Positions 1-7,188 are shown, numbered from the stretch's first letter. The stretch: DNA of 27,429 nucleotides from Burkholderiales bacterium UBA2459 (GCA_002342365.1 DDPV01000012.1:1-27429); one strand, 5' to 3'. The notes: generated by a model from the letters alone, not told the origin. Translations and numbers: made by a program.

Positions 1-3
1 ATT

Positions 4-639
4 TCAGGCGTGGTCAAGGACCACCACTTCAAGAATCTTGGCTGCATCCTTGCACTTATCGGTCAGTTCTTCGAGAAGCTCGTAAACCGCTTTTAACTTG
101 ATCACCTGTTTGACGTCTTCCTCGTCTCGGAACAGTCTGGACATCCCTGCGCGCATCACCCGATCGGCGTCCGATTCCAAGCGATCGATCTCTTCGCAGG
201 TCTGCAAAATTGCCCTCGCGTTGTCCCAGTTCGACATCAGCTGAACCGCATGGCAAAGCCGCTCGGATGCCATCAGACCGAGTTCGGCCAGTTGCACCGC
301 CTCTTTTGTGACGCTTTGCAAGTCGTAAAGCACCACCGCTTCGGCGACGTCCTGCACCTGATCAAGCACATCGTCCAGACCGTTGACCAGCGTGTGGATG
401 TGGTCGCGGTCAATCGGTGTGATGAAAGTCTTGTGAGCCATGGCGATGGTATTGAGCGTGGTCTTGTCGGCTGATTTTTCGATCTCATCAACCTTTGCAA
501 TCAGTTGCTTGCGTGCCGCTAAATCGTCAAAGCGATGAAGCAATTCGACCAGGACCTTGTTGCCCTCAACGACCTGGGTTGCCAGCCGATTGAAGTGTTC
601 AAAAAAACTGCCCTCTGCGGGCATGAGACGAGAAAACAT
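4..639 (-). CDS. DUF47 family (PhoU-like) phosphate transport accessory protein
   Basis: This 211-residue, wholly alpha-helical protein matches the DUF47/PhoU-like family. Its members usually sit directly before a low-affinity Pit phosphate transporter and modulate it. The sequence shows the family pattern: an N-terminal segment with FFEHFNRLA, acidic and basic helices such as VDEIEKSADKTT, a central FITPIDRDHIHTLVNGLDDVLD block at about residues 72-93, and a C-terminal YELLEELTDKCKDAAKILE helix. The PIDRDHIH and D-x-L-D residues are family hallmarks. The gene is complete: its stop lies at positions 4-6, so a pit gene would begin just outside the left edge, which is inferred and not seen. The ATG at 639 has no strong Shine-Dalgarno sequence. 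A Pho-box-like direct repeat lies 20-37 bases upstream, which fits phosphate control. Confidence 0.9.
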   Translation of the reverse strand: MFSRLMPAEGSFFEHFNRLATQVVEGNKVLVELLHRFDDLAARKQLIAKVDEIEKSADKTTLNTIAMAHKTFITPIDRDHIHTLVNGLDDVLDQVQDVAEAVVLYDLQSVTKEAVQLAELGLMASERLCHAVQLMSNWDNARAILQTCEEIDRLESDADRVMRAGMSRLFRDEEDVKQVIKLKAVYELLEELTDKCKDAAKILEVVVLDHA

Positions 640-658
640 GCGGAAAACGCCTTCACGG

Positions 659-676
659 CTGTCACAAAGCTGTCAT
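659..676. promoter_or_regulatory. Pho-box-like direct repeat upstream of the DUF47 gene
   Basis: Two 7-bp direct repeats, CTGTCAC and CTGTCAT, are separated by the 4-base spacer AAAG. This is close to the enterobacterial PhoB consensus of two CTGTCAT-like repeats 11 bp apart. The site reads in the plus direction, opposite to the DUF47 gene whose start is at 639. Its right end touches a TAAAAT sequence on the minus strand (680-675) that could be a -10 element, although no good -35 accompanies it. The placement would suit PhoB repression. PhoB binding is inferred from the motif only. Confidence 0.6.
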
Positions 677-711
677 TTTAAAGCAATCCAGATGCGAAAG
701 ACGAGGTGTCC

Positions 712-1140
712 TTATGCACGCCGCAAACAGGCCAAGTAGGCCTCAGTGTCAGGCATGCTTTTTCGCCGTTGCGCTTCCCACAACACGCGGCCCAGGCACT
801 CGATGCCCTGGTGCGCAGCCTGATGGCGATTGCCATCGCAGCGGCCCAGCAAGTCCTGCCAGGCTTTGCGAATCCCGGGGGGTTGATCCGCGCCGATCTG
901 CTCTTCAAGCGCCAAATGCAGCGAGAGATGCAAAAACGGGTTTTCGCGGCCAGCGTCGGGATGAAAGTCCTTGTCGATCGCCTGCTCGCTTGCGTCGAGC
1001 AAGCGGTGATACTCGGGATGCTCCAAGCACCACTGGGCAGCGATGCTTTGCAGCGGTTCGCAGGGTAAACCCTGGCGTGCCCTTTGCCAAGCATCGCAAA
1101 AAAAGCGCCGGACATCGGCTGTGCTCGGATTAAAGAGCAT
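712..1140 (-). CDS. DUF1841 family protein
   Basis: This 142-residue protein has no known function and belongs to the DUF1841 family, found mainly in beta- and gammaproteobacteria. The recognisable parts are the N-terminal MLFNPSTADVRRFFCDAW start, the PYxE-like EHPEYHRLLD segment at about residues 39-48, the NPFLHLSLHLALEEQI core at about 67-82, and the C-terminal GRVLWEAQR helix near 117-125. It reads as a soluble helical protein with no signal peptide or membrane segment. The ATG at 1140 lies 15 bases after the nth stop, so it is probably co-transcribed with nth. A Pho-box region and possible promoter separate it from the downstream DUF47 gene. No catalytic motif is evident. Confidence 0.85.
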   Translation of the reverse strand: MLFNPSTADVRRFFCDAWQRARQGLPCEPLQSIAAQWCLEHPEYHRLLDASEQAIDKDFHPDAGRENPFLHLSLHLALEEQIGADQPPGIRKAWQDLLGRCDGNRHQAAHQGIECLGRVLWEAQRRKSMPDTEAYLACLRRA

Positions 1141-1155
1141 GAATGACCGCAGCCT

Positions 1156-1791
1156 TCACGCGGTGGTTTTGTCTTTCATGTCGCACAAATCGGCGATCCG
1201 ACAAGCTGGGCAGGCGGGTTTTCGCGCCTTGCAGACATAGCGTCCATGAAGAATCAGCCAATGGTGCGCATCGCGTAAGAACTCTGCTTCGACCACGCGC
1301 AGCAGTTTCATCTCAACCGCAAGCACGTCTTTGCCGGGCGCAAGCCCCGTTCGGTTGGCAACCCGAAAAATATGGGTGTCGACTGCCATGGTGGGTTTTC
1401 CGAACGCGGTATTGAGGACAACATTAGCGGTTTTTCGACCAACGCCAGGCAGCGCTTGCAGCGCTTCGCGATCGTCGGGTACCGCGCCGCCGTGGTGCTC
1501 GAGCAGCAGCGCACAGGTCTGCACAACATGGCGCGCCTTGGCCTGGTAAAGGCCGATGTGCTTGATATGTTCGATGACCCCTGCTTCACCAAGCCCGAGC
1601 ATCGAGGCAGGGTCGGGCGCTTGCTCGAAAAGTCCCCGAGTGGCCAGGTTCACGCTTTTATCGGTGGCCTGCGCCGAAAGCATCACGGCGATCAGTAACT
1701 CAAAGGGGTTACGCCATAAAAGCTCGGTTTGGGGATGCGGATTTTCCTCCCGCCAGCGCTCAAACATCGCCCGGCGCTTGGCCCGATTCAT
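1156..1791 (-). CDS. nth: Endonuclease III (DNA glycosylase/AP lyase)
   Basis: Nth removes oxidised pyrimidines from DNA and cleaves the resulting abasic site during base-excision repair. At 211 residues it has the length of the E. coli enzyme, and the key residues fall at the same numbers. These are the helix-hairpin-helix LPGVGRKTANVV with catalytic Lys120, catalytic Asp138 in VDTHIFRV, and the 4Fe-4S loop with Cys187, Cys194, Cys197 and Cys203 (C-x6-C-x2-C-x5-C). The start ATG at 1791 overlaps the last codons of rnfB by 4 bp, so translation is probably coupled. Pairing of nth with an Rnf/Rsx B-type ferredoxin gene is common in proteobacteria. All catalytic and cluster residues are present. 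Confidence 0.97.
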   Translation of the reverse strand: MNRAKRRAMFERWREENPHPQTELLWRNPFELLIAVMLSAQATDKSVNLATRGLFEQAPDPASMLGLGEAGVIEHIKHIGLYQAKARHVVQTCALLLEHHGGAVPDDREALQALPGVGRKTANVVLNTAFGKPTMAVDTHIFRVANRTGLAPGKDVLAVEMKLLRVVEAEFLRDAHHWLILHGRYVCKARKPACPACRIADLCDMKDKTTA

Positions 1792-2537
1792 GCTGCGCCT
1801 TCCTGCCTTGCCTTCGCTCTGGCAATCGCTGCTTCGATAATGGCGCGCGCTCGCGGCAGCGAGGCTGCATCTCGGGCCGGACTGGCGGCCTTGGTTTCGG
1901 TTTTCGGCGCACCGCTCGCCGCACCGCCCACGGGATCGCCCACGGAATCGCTCTCCACATCGCCACCCCTAGCGCCAACCCTACCACTCTCCACATCGCT
2001 ACCCCTATCGCCACACATATCGCCACCCATGTCGCCCCCTTCAAGCTGTCCGCTAAGGCGCAGGCTACGCTGCTCAAATCGCACACCCGCCTCTTGCGCA
2101 TCAGAGCGGGTCCATGAACGCTCAGGCTCCCAGGGGCGCATCTCGATACAGTCCACCGGGCAAGGCGGCAGACAAAGCTCGCAGCCGGTGCAACGCTCGG
2201 GGATCACAGCGTGCAAACGTTGCGGCCCGCCGACGATGGCATCGACCGGACAGGCAAGCATGCATTTTGTGCAACCGATGCAATCATGGGCAACAATCCA
2301 GGCAAAGTGCAAAGGCCGCAGCTCGCCGCAGGAGGGATCAAGCGGCTTTGCAGTCTTTCCGGTGATGGCAGCTAGCGCCTTGATGCCCTGCTCGCCGCCG
2401 GGCGGGCAACGGTTGATATCCGCTTCGCCTGCAGCGATCGCCTGTGCATAGGGTTTGCAAGCAGGATAACCGCAACGCCTGCACTGGGTTTGAGGCAACA
2501 GCTGGTGAATCGATTCAACAAGCCTAGGGCTTGGCAA
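1788..2537 (-). CDS. rnfB: RnfB/RsxB-type iron-sulfur protein without membrane anchor
   Basis: This is an electron-transfer protein related to RnfB/RsxB. Numbered from the TTG at 2537, an N-terminal 4Fe-4S motif uses Cys19, Cys22, Cys27 and Cys44 (QCRRCGYPAC...RCPPGG). A two-cluster ferredoxin domain follows, with CIGCTKCMLACP at about 86-97 and CTGCELCLPPCP at about 116-127. The hydrophobic N-terminal anchor of true RnfB is absent, as in the short betaproteobacterial form beside nth. Residues about 165-206 are a Gly/Asp/Val/Ser-rich low-complexity tract encoded by DNA repeats, followed by a charged Ala-rich helix. The TTG at 2537 is preferred because AAAAGG lies 7 bases upstream; the frame stays open to a TTG at 2564. 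It overlaps the end of phaZ by 14 bp. Its electron partner is unknown, and no other rnf gene is in the window. Confidence 0.85.
   Translation of the reverse strand: MPSPRLVESIHQLLPQTQCRRCGYPACKPYAQAIAAGEADINRCPPGGEQGIKALAAITGKTAKPLDPSCGELRPLHFAWIVAHDCIGCTKCMLACPVDAIVGGPQRLHAVIPERCTGCELCLPPCPVDCIEMRPWEPERSWTRSDAQEAGVRFEQRSLRLSGQLEGGDMGGDMCGDRGSDVESGRVGARGGDVESDSVGDPVGGAASGAPKTETKAASPARDAASLPRARAIIEAAIARAKARQEGAA
1918..2040. repeat. Low-complexity tandem repeat inside rnfB
   Basis: A CACATCGCC-rich tract contains an imperfect 36-bp direct repeat: CTCTCCACAT starts at 1951 and again at 1987, and the following 16 bases are nearly identical. Shorter TCGCCAC units of about 12 bp flank it. On the coding (minus) strand it gives Gly-Gly-Asp-Met, Gly-Asp-Val-Glu-Ser and Gly-Asp-Pro-Val repeats. 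Because the unit length is a multiple of three, copy-number change would keep the rnfB frame. Confidence 0.7.
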
Positions 2538-3795
2538 CGTTAAGCCTTTTCGTATAGGACGCAATAAAGCTGCGAACCTTAGGGTAAATCAGTTCGCGCC
2601 AGCGACGTCCACTGAATATGCCATAGTGGCCCGCACCCATGACGACATGATGCTGCTTATGCGCCGCATGCAGATTGGGGGTGAGACCGTGCGCCGCCTC
2701 GGTCTGTCCCGAGCCCGAGATGTCGTCCAATTCGCCCTCAATCGTAAAGAGCGGTACATCACGAATCGCCTTGGGATCCACGCGCAATACCTCGCCGTCG
2801 ACCTGAACATCCCAACTACCATTCGGTAGCCTGTGCTCCTGGAAAACCGTGCGAATGGTGTCGAGATAATACTCAGCGGGCATGTCGAGCACCGCGTTGT
2901 ACTCGTCGTAAAAACGTCGATGCTGCTGCGCGTCTTGCATATCACCGCGAACTAGGCTTTGGTAAAAGTCCCAATGCGAGGTTGCATGCCGATCCGGATT
3001 CATCGCGATGAACCCAGCGTGTTGCAAGAATCCTGGGTAAACAAGTCTGCCGGCCCCTGGATACTTGCCGGGAACCCGAAAAATCACGTTGTCCTCAAAC
3101 CAGGCAAAAGGTCTTTCGGTTGCGTACTGGTTGACGGTGGTCGGACTGCGTCGCGAGTCGATTGGCCCGCCCATCATGGTCATGCTCAGAGGACGCGCCT
3201 TGTCCTTGAGCGTGCACATCAGGCTGATCGCTGCCATAACCGGTACCGTGGGCTGGCAGACGGACATCGAATGGATTCGCGGGCCAAGCAGACGGAAGAA
3301 CTCGATGCAGTAACTCACGTAATCATTGAGATGAAAAGCGCCTTCCGAGAGCGGCACCATCCGCGCGTCGACCCAATCGGTGATGTAAACGTTATGGTCG
3401 GGCAGCATGGTCCGAACCGTATCGCGCAGCAAAGTGGCATGGTGACCGGATAAAGGGGCGAAGATCAAAACCGAAGGATCACTGGCGCGATGTTCGAGCG
3501 ATGCCGGCAGGATCCGGTCAAACCGCAATAACTTACAAAACGGTTTATCCAGCACACAGCGCTCGACAATCTCAACCTCATGGCCGTCAATCGATACGCT
3601 TTTGATATCAAAGGGTGGTTTTTCGTATTCCTTGCCTAAACGGTGAAGCAGTTCCAGGCTTGCCGACACCCTGGCAGCACCCGGTACATGCGAGAAGGGG
3701 CTGTAGGGATTGGCATACATCTGCGAGGCGGACAGTGCCCACTCCGATAGCGGTTGGAGGATGGCCCGCTGTGCTTCCCGCCATTGATAAAGCAT
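2524..3795 (-). CDS. phaZ: Intracellular polyhydroxyalkanoate (PHB) depolymerase
   Basis: The product (423 residues) resembles the intracellular PHB depolymerases of Ralstonia/Cupriavidus, which mobilise native PHB granules. As in that family, the lipase-box serine is replaced by cysteine: SVCQPTVPVMA places the nucleophile at Cys180. The likely acid is an Asp in EGELDDISG (about 357-358), and His390 lies in GAGHYGIFSG, giving a Cys-Asp-His triad. A conserved ITDWVDARMVP block at about 138-148 and the C-terminal FSGRRWRELIYPKVR also match the family. There is no signal peptide, which agrees with cytoplasmic action on granules. The ATG at 3795 is 15 bases after the fdxA stop with no terminator between them, so the two genes are probably co-transcribed. 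The gene overlaps rnfB by 14 bp at its 3' end. Confidence 0.93.
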   Translation of the reverse strand: MLYQWREAQRAILQPLSEWALSASQMYANPYSPFSHVPGAARVSASLELLHRLGKEYEKPPFDIKSVSIDGHEVEIVERCVLDKPFCKLLRFDRILPASLEHRASDPSVLIFAPLSGHHATLLRDTVRTMLPDHNVYITDWVDARMVPLSEGAFHLNDYVSYCIEFFRLLGPRIHSMSVCQPTVPVMAAISLMCTLKDKARPLSMTMMGGPIDSRRSPTTVNQYATERPFAWFEDNVIFRVPGKYPGAGRLVYPGFLQHAGFIAMNPDRHATSHWDFYQSLVRGDMQDAQQHRRFYDEYNAVLDMPAEYYLDTIRTVFQEHRLPNGSWDVQVDGEVLRVDPKAIRDVPLFTIEGELDDISGSGQTEAAHGLTPNLHAAHKQHHVVMGAGHYGIFSGRRWRELIYPKVRSFIASYTKRLNVAKP

Positions 3796-3810
3796 CGTGC
3801 TTTGTCCTTG

Positions 3811-4137
3811 TTAACGCTTAAGTTCTGAAAGCTTTTCGCTAATGTCCTTCCAGGCATCGGCGTCGGGCAATGCACCCTTAGACCGGGTAATGCTTGGCCA
3901 GCCGCCCTTGGACAGTTCGAGGTTGAGCTTGATCATATGTTCCTGATCGGCGGGAACATCTTCCTCGGCCCGAATGGCATCGACCGGACACTCAGGAATG
4001 CAAACCGCACAGTCGATGCATTCATCCGGATCAATCACGAGCATATTGGGGCCTTCCCGAAAACAATCAACCGGGCACACATCCACGCAATCGGTGTATC
4101 GGCAGCGGATGCAAGATTCCATTACGACATGCGTCAT
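3811..4137 (-). CDS. fdxA: 7Fe-8S ferredoxin
   Basis: FdxA is a small cytoplasmic electron carrier with one 3Fe-4S and one 4Fe-4S cluster, of the Azotobacter ferredoxin I type. In this 108-residue protein the cysteines are at 9, 12, 17, 21, 25, 40, 43, 46 and 50. That pattern is displaced by one residue from Azotobacter FdI, including the extra non-ligand Cys12. The C-terminal extension DEHMIKLN-like segment and the WPSITRSKGALPDADAW block are typical of proteobacterial FdxA. The ATG at 4137 has a good AAGGA Shine-Dalgarno sequence seven bases upstream. It is the first gene of the minus-strand run and diverges from pncB. A TAAAAT at 4173-4168 on the minus strand could be its -10 element, but no convincing -35 is seen. 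Confidence 0.96.
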   Translation of the reverse strand: MTHVVMESCIRCRYTDCVDVCPVDCFREGPNMLVIDPDECIDCAVCIPECPVDAIRAEEDVPADQEHMIKLNLELSKGGWPSITRSKGALPDADAWKDISEKLSELKR

Positions 4138-4167
4138 CGGGCGTCCTTATGGGTCCAGGGTGCTTAA

Positions 4168-4173
4168 ATTTTA
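4168..4173 (-). promoter_or_regulatory. Possible -10 element for fdxA
   Basis: TAAAAT read on the minus strand lies 31 bases before the fdxA ATG, giving a leader of ordinary length with an AAGGA ribosome-binding site. No sequence close to TTGACA is found 16-18 bases further upstream, so the call is weak. Confidence 0.3.
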
Positions 4174-4245
4174 GCCCAACTGTAAAGCAAAACTGACGCT
4201 TTTTCCAAAGGCTCAGGAAAATGCCCGATTTAGGATTGCAGCCGC

Positions 4246-4251
4246 TAGAAT
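4246..4251 (+). promoter_or_regulatory. Possible -10 element immediately before pncB
   Basis: TAGAAT ends six bases before the pncB ATG at 4258, so transcription from it would begin at or next to the start codon. No -35 resembling TTGACA is seen at 16-18 bp, and no Shine-Dalgarno sequence lies between it and the ATG. It supports a possible leaderless mRNA, but an upstream promoter is equally possible. Confidence 0.3.
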
Positions 4252-4257
4252 CGGTCG

Positions 4258-5451
4258 ATGATCATTTCGTCGCTTCTCGACACGGACCTCTATAAATTCA
4301 CCATGATGCAAGTGGTGCTTCACCACTTTCCCGGTGCTCAAGTCCAGTACCGATTCAAATGTCGCACCCCAGGCGTTGATTTCCGTCCCTTGATTGACGA
4401 AATTCGGGACGAGATCAATGCCCTGTGCAGCCTGCGGTTTCGCGAGCGTGAGCTCGACTATTTAAGGGGTCTGCGTTTCATCAAGAGCGACTTCGTGGAC
4501 TTTCTGGCGCTTTTTCAGATGAACCCGCGTCTGGTTCACATGAGGGGACTGGATTCGGGTGAACTCGACATGACGGTCGAGGGGCCCTGGTTGCACACGA
4601 TCTTGTTTGAGATTCCAATCCTGGCCATCATCAATGAGGTTTACTTCAGGAGCATGCATCCGGTTCCGGATTACAGCGAGGGACGGCGTCGGCTGATTGA
4701 AAAATCGAAACTGATTGCCGATGATCCCTCACTCGCTGGCCTCACGCTGGCCGACTACGGCACGCGTCGCCGGTTTTCGCGGCTTTGGCATGAAGAGGTG
4801 CTGCTGAGTTTGAAGACTGTGCTGGGTCGCCACTTTGTCGGTACCTCCAACGTTTTTTACGCGATGAAGCATGGCATCACGCCTTTGGGAACCATGGCGC
4901 ACGAGTATTTGCAGGCTTGCCAGGCGCTGGGACCAAGGTTGCGCGACTCGCAAACCTACGGGTTCGAGACCTGGGCGCGCGAGTATCGTGGTGACCTTGG
5001 TATTGCCCTGTCTGACGTGTTTGGTCTGGACGCTTTTTTAAATGACTTTGATTTGTTTTTTTGTAAACTCTTTGACGGTGCCAGACACGACTCCGGTGAT
5101 CCCTTTCAATGGGGTGAGCGCATCATCGCGCACTACGAAAAACACCGGATCGATCCAAAAACAAAAACCATGGTCTTTTCAGACGGTCTGACCTTTCCGG
5201 TGCTGATCGAACTTTACAGGCGCTTTCATCAGCGCAGCAAGATCGCGTTCGGAGTCGGTACTAATCTTACGAACGATCTGGGTTATGTACCCTTACAAAT
5301 CGTGATCAAGATGGTTCGCTGCAACGGGCAGCCGGTTGCAAAGTTATCCGATACGCCAGCCAAAAACATGTGCGATGACGATGCCTACCTTGGCTATTTG
5401 CGCCAGGTTTTTGGTATCCCGGTACCTGAGAGGGAAGAGGAAGAAGTATGA
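4258..5451 (+). CDS. pncB: Nicotinate phosphoribosyltransferase
   Basis: PncB makes nicotinate mononucleotide from nicotinate and PRPP with ATP hydrolysis, the entry step of the Preiss-Handler NAD salvage pathway. The 397-residue length is close to that of E. coli PncB (400). Conserved parts are the N-terminal SLLDTDLYKFTMMQ, the YRFKCR strand, TSNVFYAMKHGITPLGTMAHE containing the presumed phosphorylated His215, and the DSGDPFQWGERI and FGVGTNLTNDLG phosphate-binding loops. The ATG at 4258 aligns with the expected start of the family, although no Shine-Dalgarno sequence precedes it. The stop overlaps the start of the following LUD-domain gene in an ATGA arrangement, so the two are probably translationally coupled. 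It diverges from fdxA. Confidence 0.96.
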   Translation: MIISSLLDTDLYKFTMMQVVLHHFPGAQVQYRFKCRTPGVDFRPLIDEIRDEINALCSLRFRERELDYLRGLRFIKSDFVDFLALFQMNPRLVHMRGLDSGELDMTVEGPWLHTILFEIPILAIINEVYFRSMHPVPDYSEGRRRLIEKSKLIADDPSLAGLTLADYGTRRRFSRLWHEEVLLSLKTVLGRHFVGTSNVFYAMKHGITPLGTMAHEYLQACQALGPRLRDSQTYGFETWAREYRGDLGIALSDVFGLDAFLNDFDLFFCKLFDGARHDSGDPFQWGERIIAHYEKHRIDPKTKTMVFSDGLTFPVLIELYRRFHQRSKIAFGVGTNLTNDLGYVPLQIVIKMVRCNGQPVAKLSDTPAKNMCDDDAYLGYLRQVFGIPVPEREEEEV

Positions 5452-6140
5452 TTCCTGATACCAGTCTTGCCAAGCGCGCAATCCTGCGTCGGATCCGATC
5501 CGCGCAGGGCCATGGCGACCCGAGCAAAGCCTCCCCGGCGGATCGGGCGCGTGTCGAGCAGCGCGACGCCTATTTGGCTGCGCGACCGCGAGGTAAAGGC
5601 CCAAGCGTCGGAGCGGACTTGCTGGATCACTTCTGTGAGCAAGCGCAGCGCATGGCAAGCAGCGTAGAGCGGGTGTCGGGCTATGCCGATGTACCCCAAG
5701 CAGTCTTGCGCTATTTGATTACCCATCAGCTGAGTTTGCGTGTGGCTGCCTGGCCCCTGTTGTCCACGATTGACTTTAGCGTCGCAGCGGCTGAATCGCC
5801 TTCATTTGAGGTGGAATTCAGAGCCCCGCGCGGCGACGATCTGGTCGGGCTAGGTGGCGCATTCGCGGGTATTGCAGAAACCGGCACGCTGATGCTTTTG
5901 TCGGCTGCAGACCGACCCGCCTCAACGCATTTACTGCCCGAAACGCATATTGCGCTCTTGCCCGTTGACCGGGTGGTTGCGCACTACGAAGATGCCTTCG
6001 CGTTGATGAGGGCTGAGTATGGTGAACCCCCGAGGGCAATGAACCTGGTGTCGGGCCCTTCACGAACGGCCGATATCGAGCAAACCCTGGTAATGGGCGC
6101 TCACGGTCCTTATCGGGTTCATATCGTATTAATTGGTTAA
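5448..6140 (+). CDS. LUD-domain protein of the LutC/YkgG type
   Basis: This 230-residue protein belongs to the LUD domain family, whose best-known members (LutC, and the C-terminal domain of LutB) support L-lactate oxidation. Visible hallmarks are GxAGIAETGTLML at about residues 140-152, the TSLLPETHIAL-like THLLPETHIALLP at about 161-173, and the C-terminal SGPSRTADIEQTLVMGAHGP at about 202-221; this last part is the strongest family signature. The ATG overlaps the pncB stop (ATGA), and GAGGAAG upstream serves as its ribosome-binding site. LutA and LutB are not in the window, so this is either an orphan copy or its partners lie elsewhere. The lactate role is inferred from the family only. 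Confidence 0.88.
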   Translation: MIPDTSLAKRAILRRIRSAQGHGDPSKASPADRARVEQRDAYLAARPRGKGPSVGADLLDHFCEQAQRMASSVERVSGYADVPQAVLRYLITHQLSLRVAAWPLLSTIDFSVAAAESPSFEVEFRAPRGDDLVGLGGAFAGIAETGTLMLLSAADRPASTHLLPETHIALLPVDRVVAHYEDAFALMRAEYGEPPRAMNLVSGPSRTADIEQTLVMGAHGPYRVHIVLIG

Positions 6141-6141
6141 G

Positions 6142-6201
6142 CGAAGAGACAACTCACGAAGACACAACAGTCGAAGAGACAACAGACGAAGAGACAACAA
6201 G
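6142..6201. repeat. Four-copy 15-bp tandem repeat
   Basis: Four consecutive 15-bp units start at 6142, 6157, 6172 and 6187, with consensus CGAAGAGACAACAGA and one to a few differences per unit. The array fills the whole gap between the stop of the LutC-like gene and the first ATG in the dehydrogenase frame. Read in that frame it would encode Arg-Arg-Asp-Asn-Ser-like pentapeptides. The purine-rich GAAGAG core could also act as a weak ribosome-binding site. Confidence 0.9.
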
Positions 6202-6231
6202 ATGCTCCATCAGACTGCGCAAGCCAGCACC

Positions 6232-7188
6232 ATGCCAAAACTCCTGATCACACGCCGCGTTTTCCCCGAGGTGATTGATGTCCTTTCCGAACACTTTGCG
6301 CTTGAACACAATGAGGCTGATGTGCCTTGGACTGCGCCTGAGCTCTGTGCGCGGATTGCACCAATGGACGCGCTTTTTACGGTGGCCACCGATCGAATCG
6401 ACGCCTCGGTGATCGGAGCAGCCTCTGGCCTTAAGATGATCGCAACAGGTTCTGTAGGTTTTAACCATATCGATCTTGCGGCCTGCCGCGCGCGCGGGAT
6501 TCCGGTCACCAACACGCCCGAAGTGCTCACGCAAGCAACTGCTGATATGGCCTGGGCGCTGCTGATGGCCACTGCACGTCGCGTCACCGAGTCCGAGCGC
6601 TGGCTTCGAGCAGGCTCCTGGAAGGCCTGGGCCTGGGATCAGTTTTTAGGTGCTGATTTATACGGAACCACGCTTGGCATTGTTGGCATGGGACGCATCG
6701 GCTGCGCGATCGCGCAACGCGCGCAGGGGTTTTCGATGCGGATTTGTTATCACAACCGTAGCGAGTCGCAACAAGCAGCGAAGCTGGGCGCAAGCTGGCT
6801 TGGCTTAGACGACTTGCTTGAGTCATCGGATCATGTGGTGCTGGTGCTGCCTTATTCGCAGGCTACGCACCACCTTATCGGCGCAGCCCAGCTGCAGCGG
6901 ATGAAACCAAGCGCAACGCTGGTCAATATCGCACGCGGCGGCATTGTCGATGACCTTGCGCTTGCCCATGCGCTTGAGGCAGGTCGCATTGCAGCCGCAG
7001 GTCTTGATGTGTTTGAATCAGAACCTGCGGTCAATCCAGCGCTGCTTGCCTGTGACAACATCGTGCTCACGCCCCACATCGGGTCGGCCACCCGGTCTTC
7101 GCGACTTGCTATGGCCATGCTTGCAGCGCGCAATTTGCTTGCCTGGCATCAAGGTTCGCCTTTGCTAACGCCGGTTCCCGGGCTATAA
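6232..7188 (+). CDS. D-isomer-specific 2-hydroxyacid dehydrogenase (glyoxylate/hydroxypyruvate reductase-like)
   Basis: The protein is a cytoplasmic NAD(P)H-dependent reductase of 2-keto acids such as glyoxylate or hydroxypyruvate; the exact substrate is not determined here. From the ATG at 6232 it has 318 residues, the usual length. It shows the substrate-side TGSVGFNHID segment, the dinucleotide-binding GMGRIGCAIAQR (G-x-G-x-x-G), the catalytic Arg in VNIARGGIVDD, the Glu in DVFESEPAVNP and the His in LTPHIGSATR. The start at 6232 is chosen because MPKLLITRRVF matches the normal N-terminus. An ATG at 6202 and a TTG at 6133 are also in frame, and using the latter would add the repeat-encoded basic peptide. 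The stop codon lies within the -10 box of the rpsF promoter. Confidence 0.88.
   Translation: MPKLLITRRVFPEVIDVLSEHFALEHNEADVPWTAPELCARIAPMDALFTVATDRIDASVIGAASGLKMIATGSVGFNHIDLAACRARGIPVTNTPEVLTQATADMAWALLMATARRVTESERWLRAGSWKAWAWDQFLGADLYGTTLGIVGMGRIGCAIAQRAQGFSMRICYHNRSESQQAAKLGASWLGLDDLLESSDHVVLVLPYSQATHHLIGAAQLQRMKPSATLVNIARGGIVDDLALAHALEAGRIAAAGLDVFESEPAVNPALLACDNIVLTPHIGSATRSSRLAMAMLAARNLLAWHQGSPLLTPVPGL

Noticed and set aside
678..1115. A 145-codon minus-strand frame overlapping the DUF1841 gene
   Set aside because: It is a shifted frame of the DUF1841 gene with no recognisable domain.
1729..2451. A 240-codon plus-strand open frame opposite nth/rnfB with Ser/Pro repeats
   Set aside because: The Ser-Pro repeats mirror the rnfB low-complexity tract; the minus strand has the convincing Fe-S motifs.
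6142..6201. CRISPR-like array
   Set aside because: The units are contiguous 15-mers without spacers and no cas gene is present.
6133..6231. TTG-initiated N-terminal extension of the 2-hydroxyacid dehydrogenase containing Arg-Arg-Asp-Asn repeats
   Set aside because: The normal family N-terminus begins at 6232. The extension comes from a tandem DNA repeat, so I treat it as noncoding unless a peptide is found.
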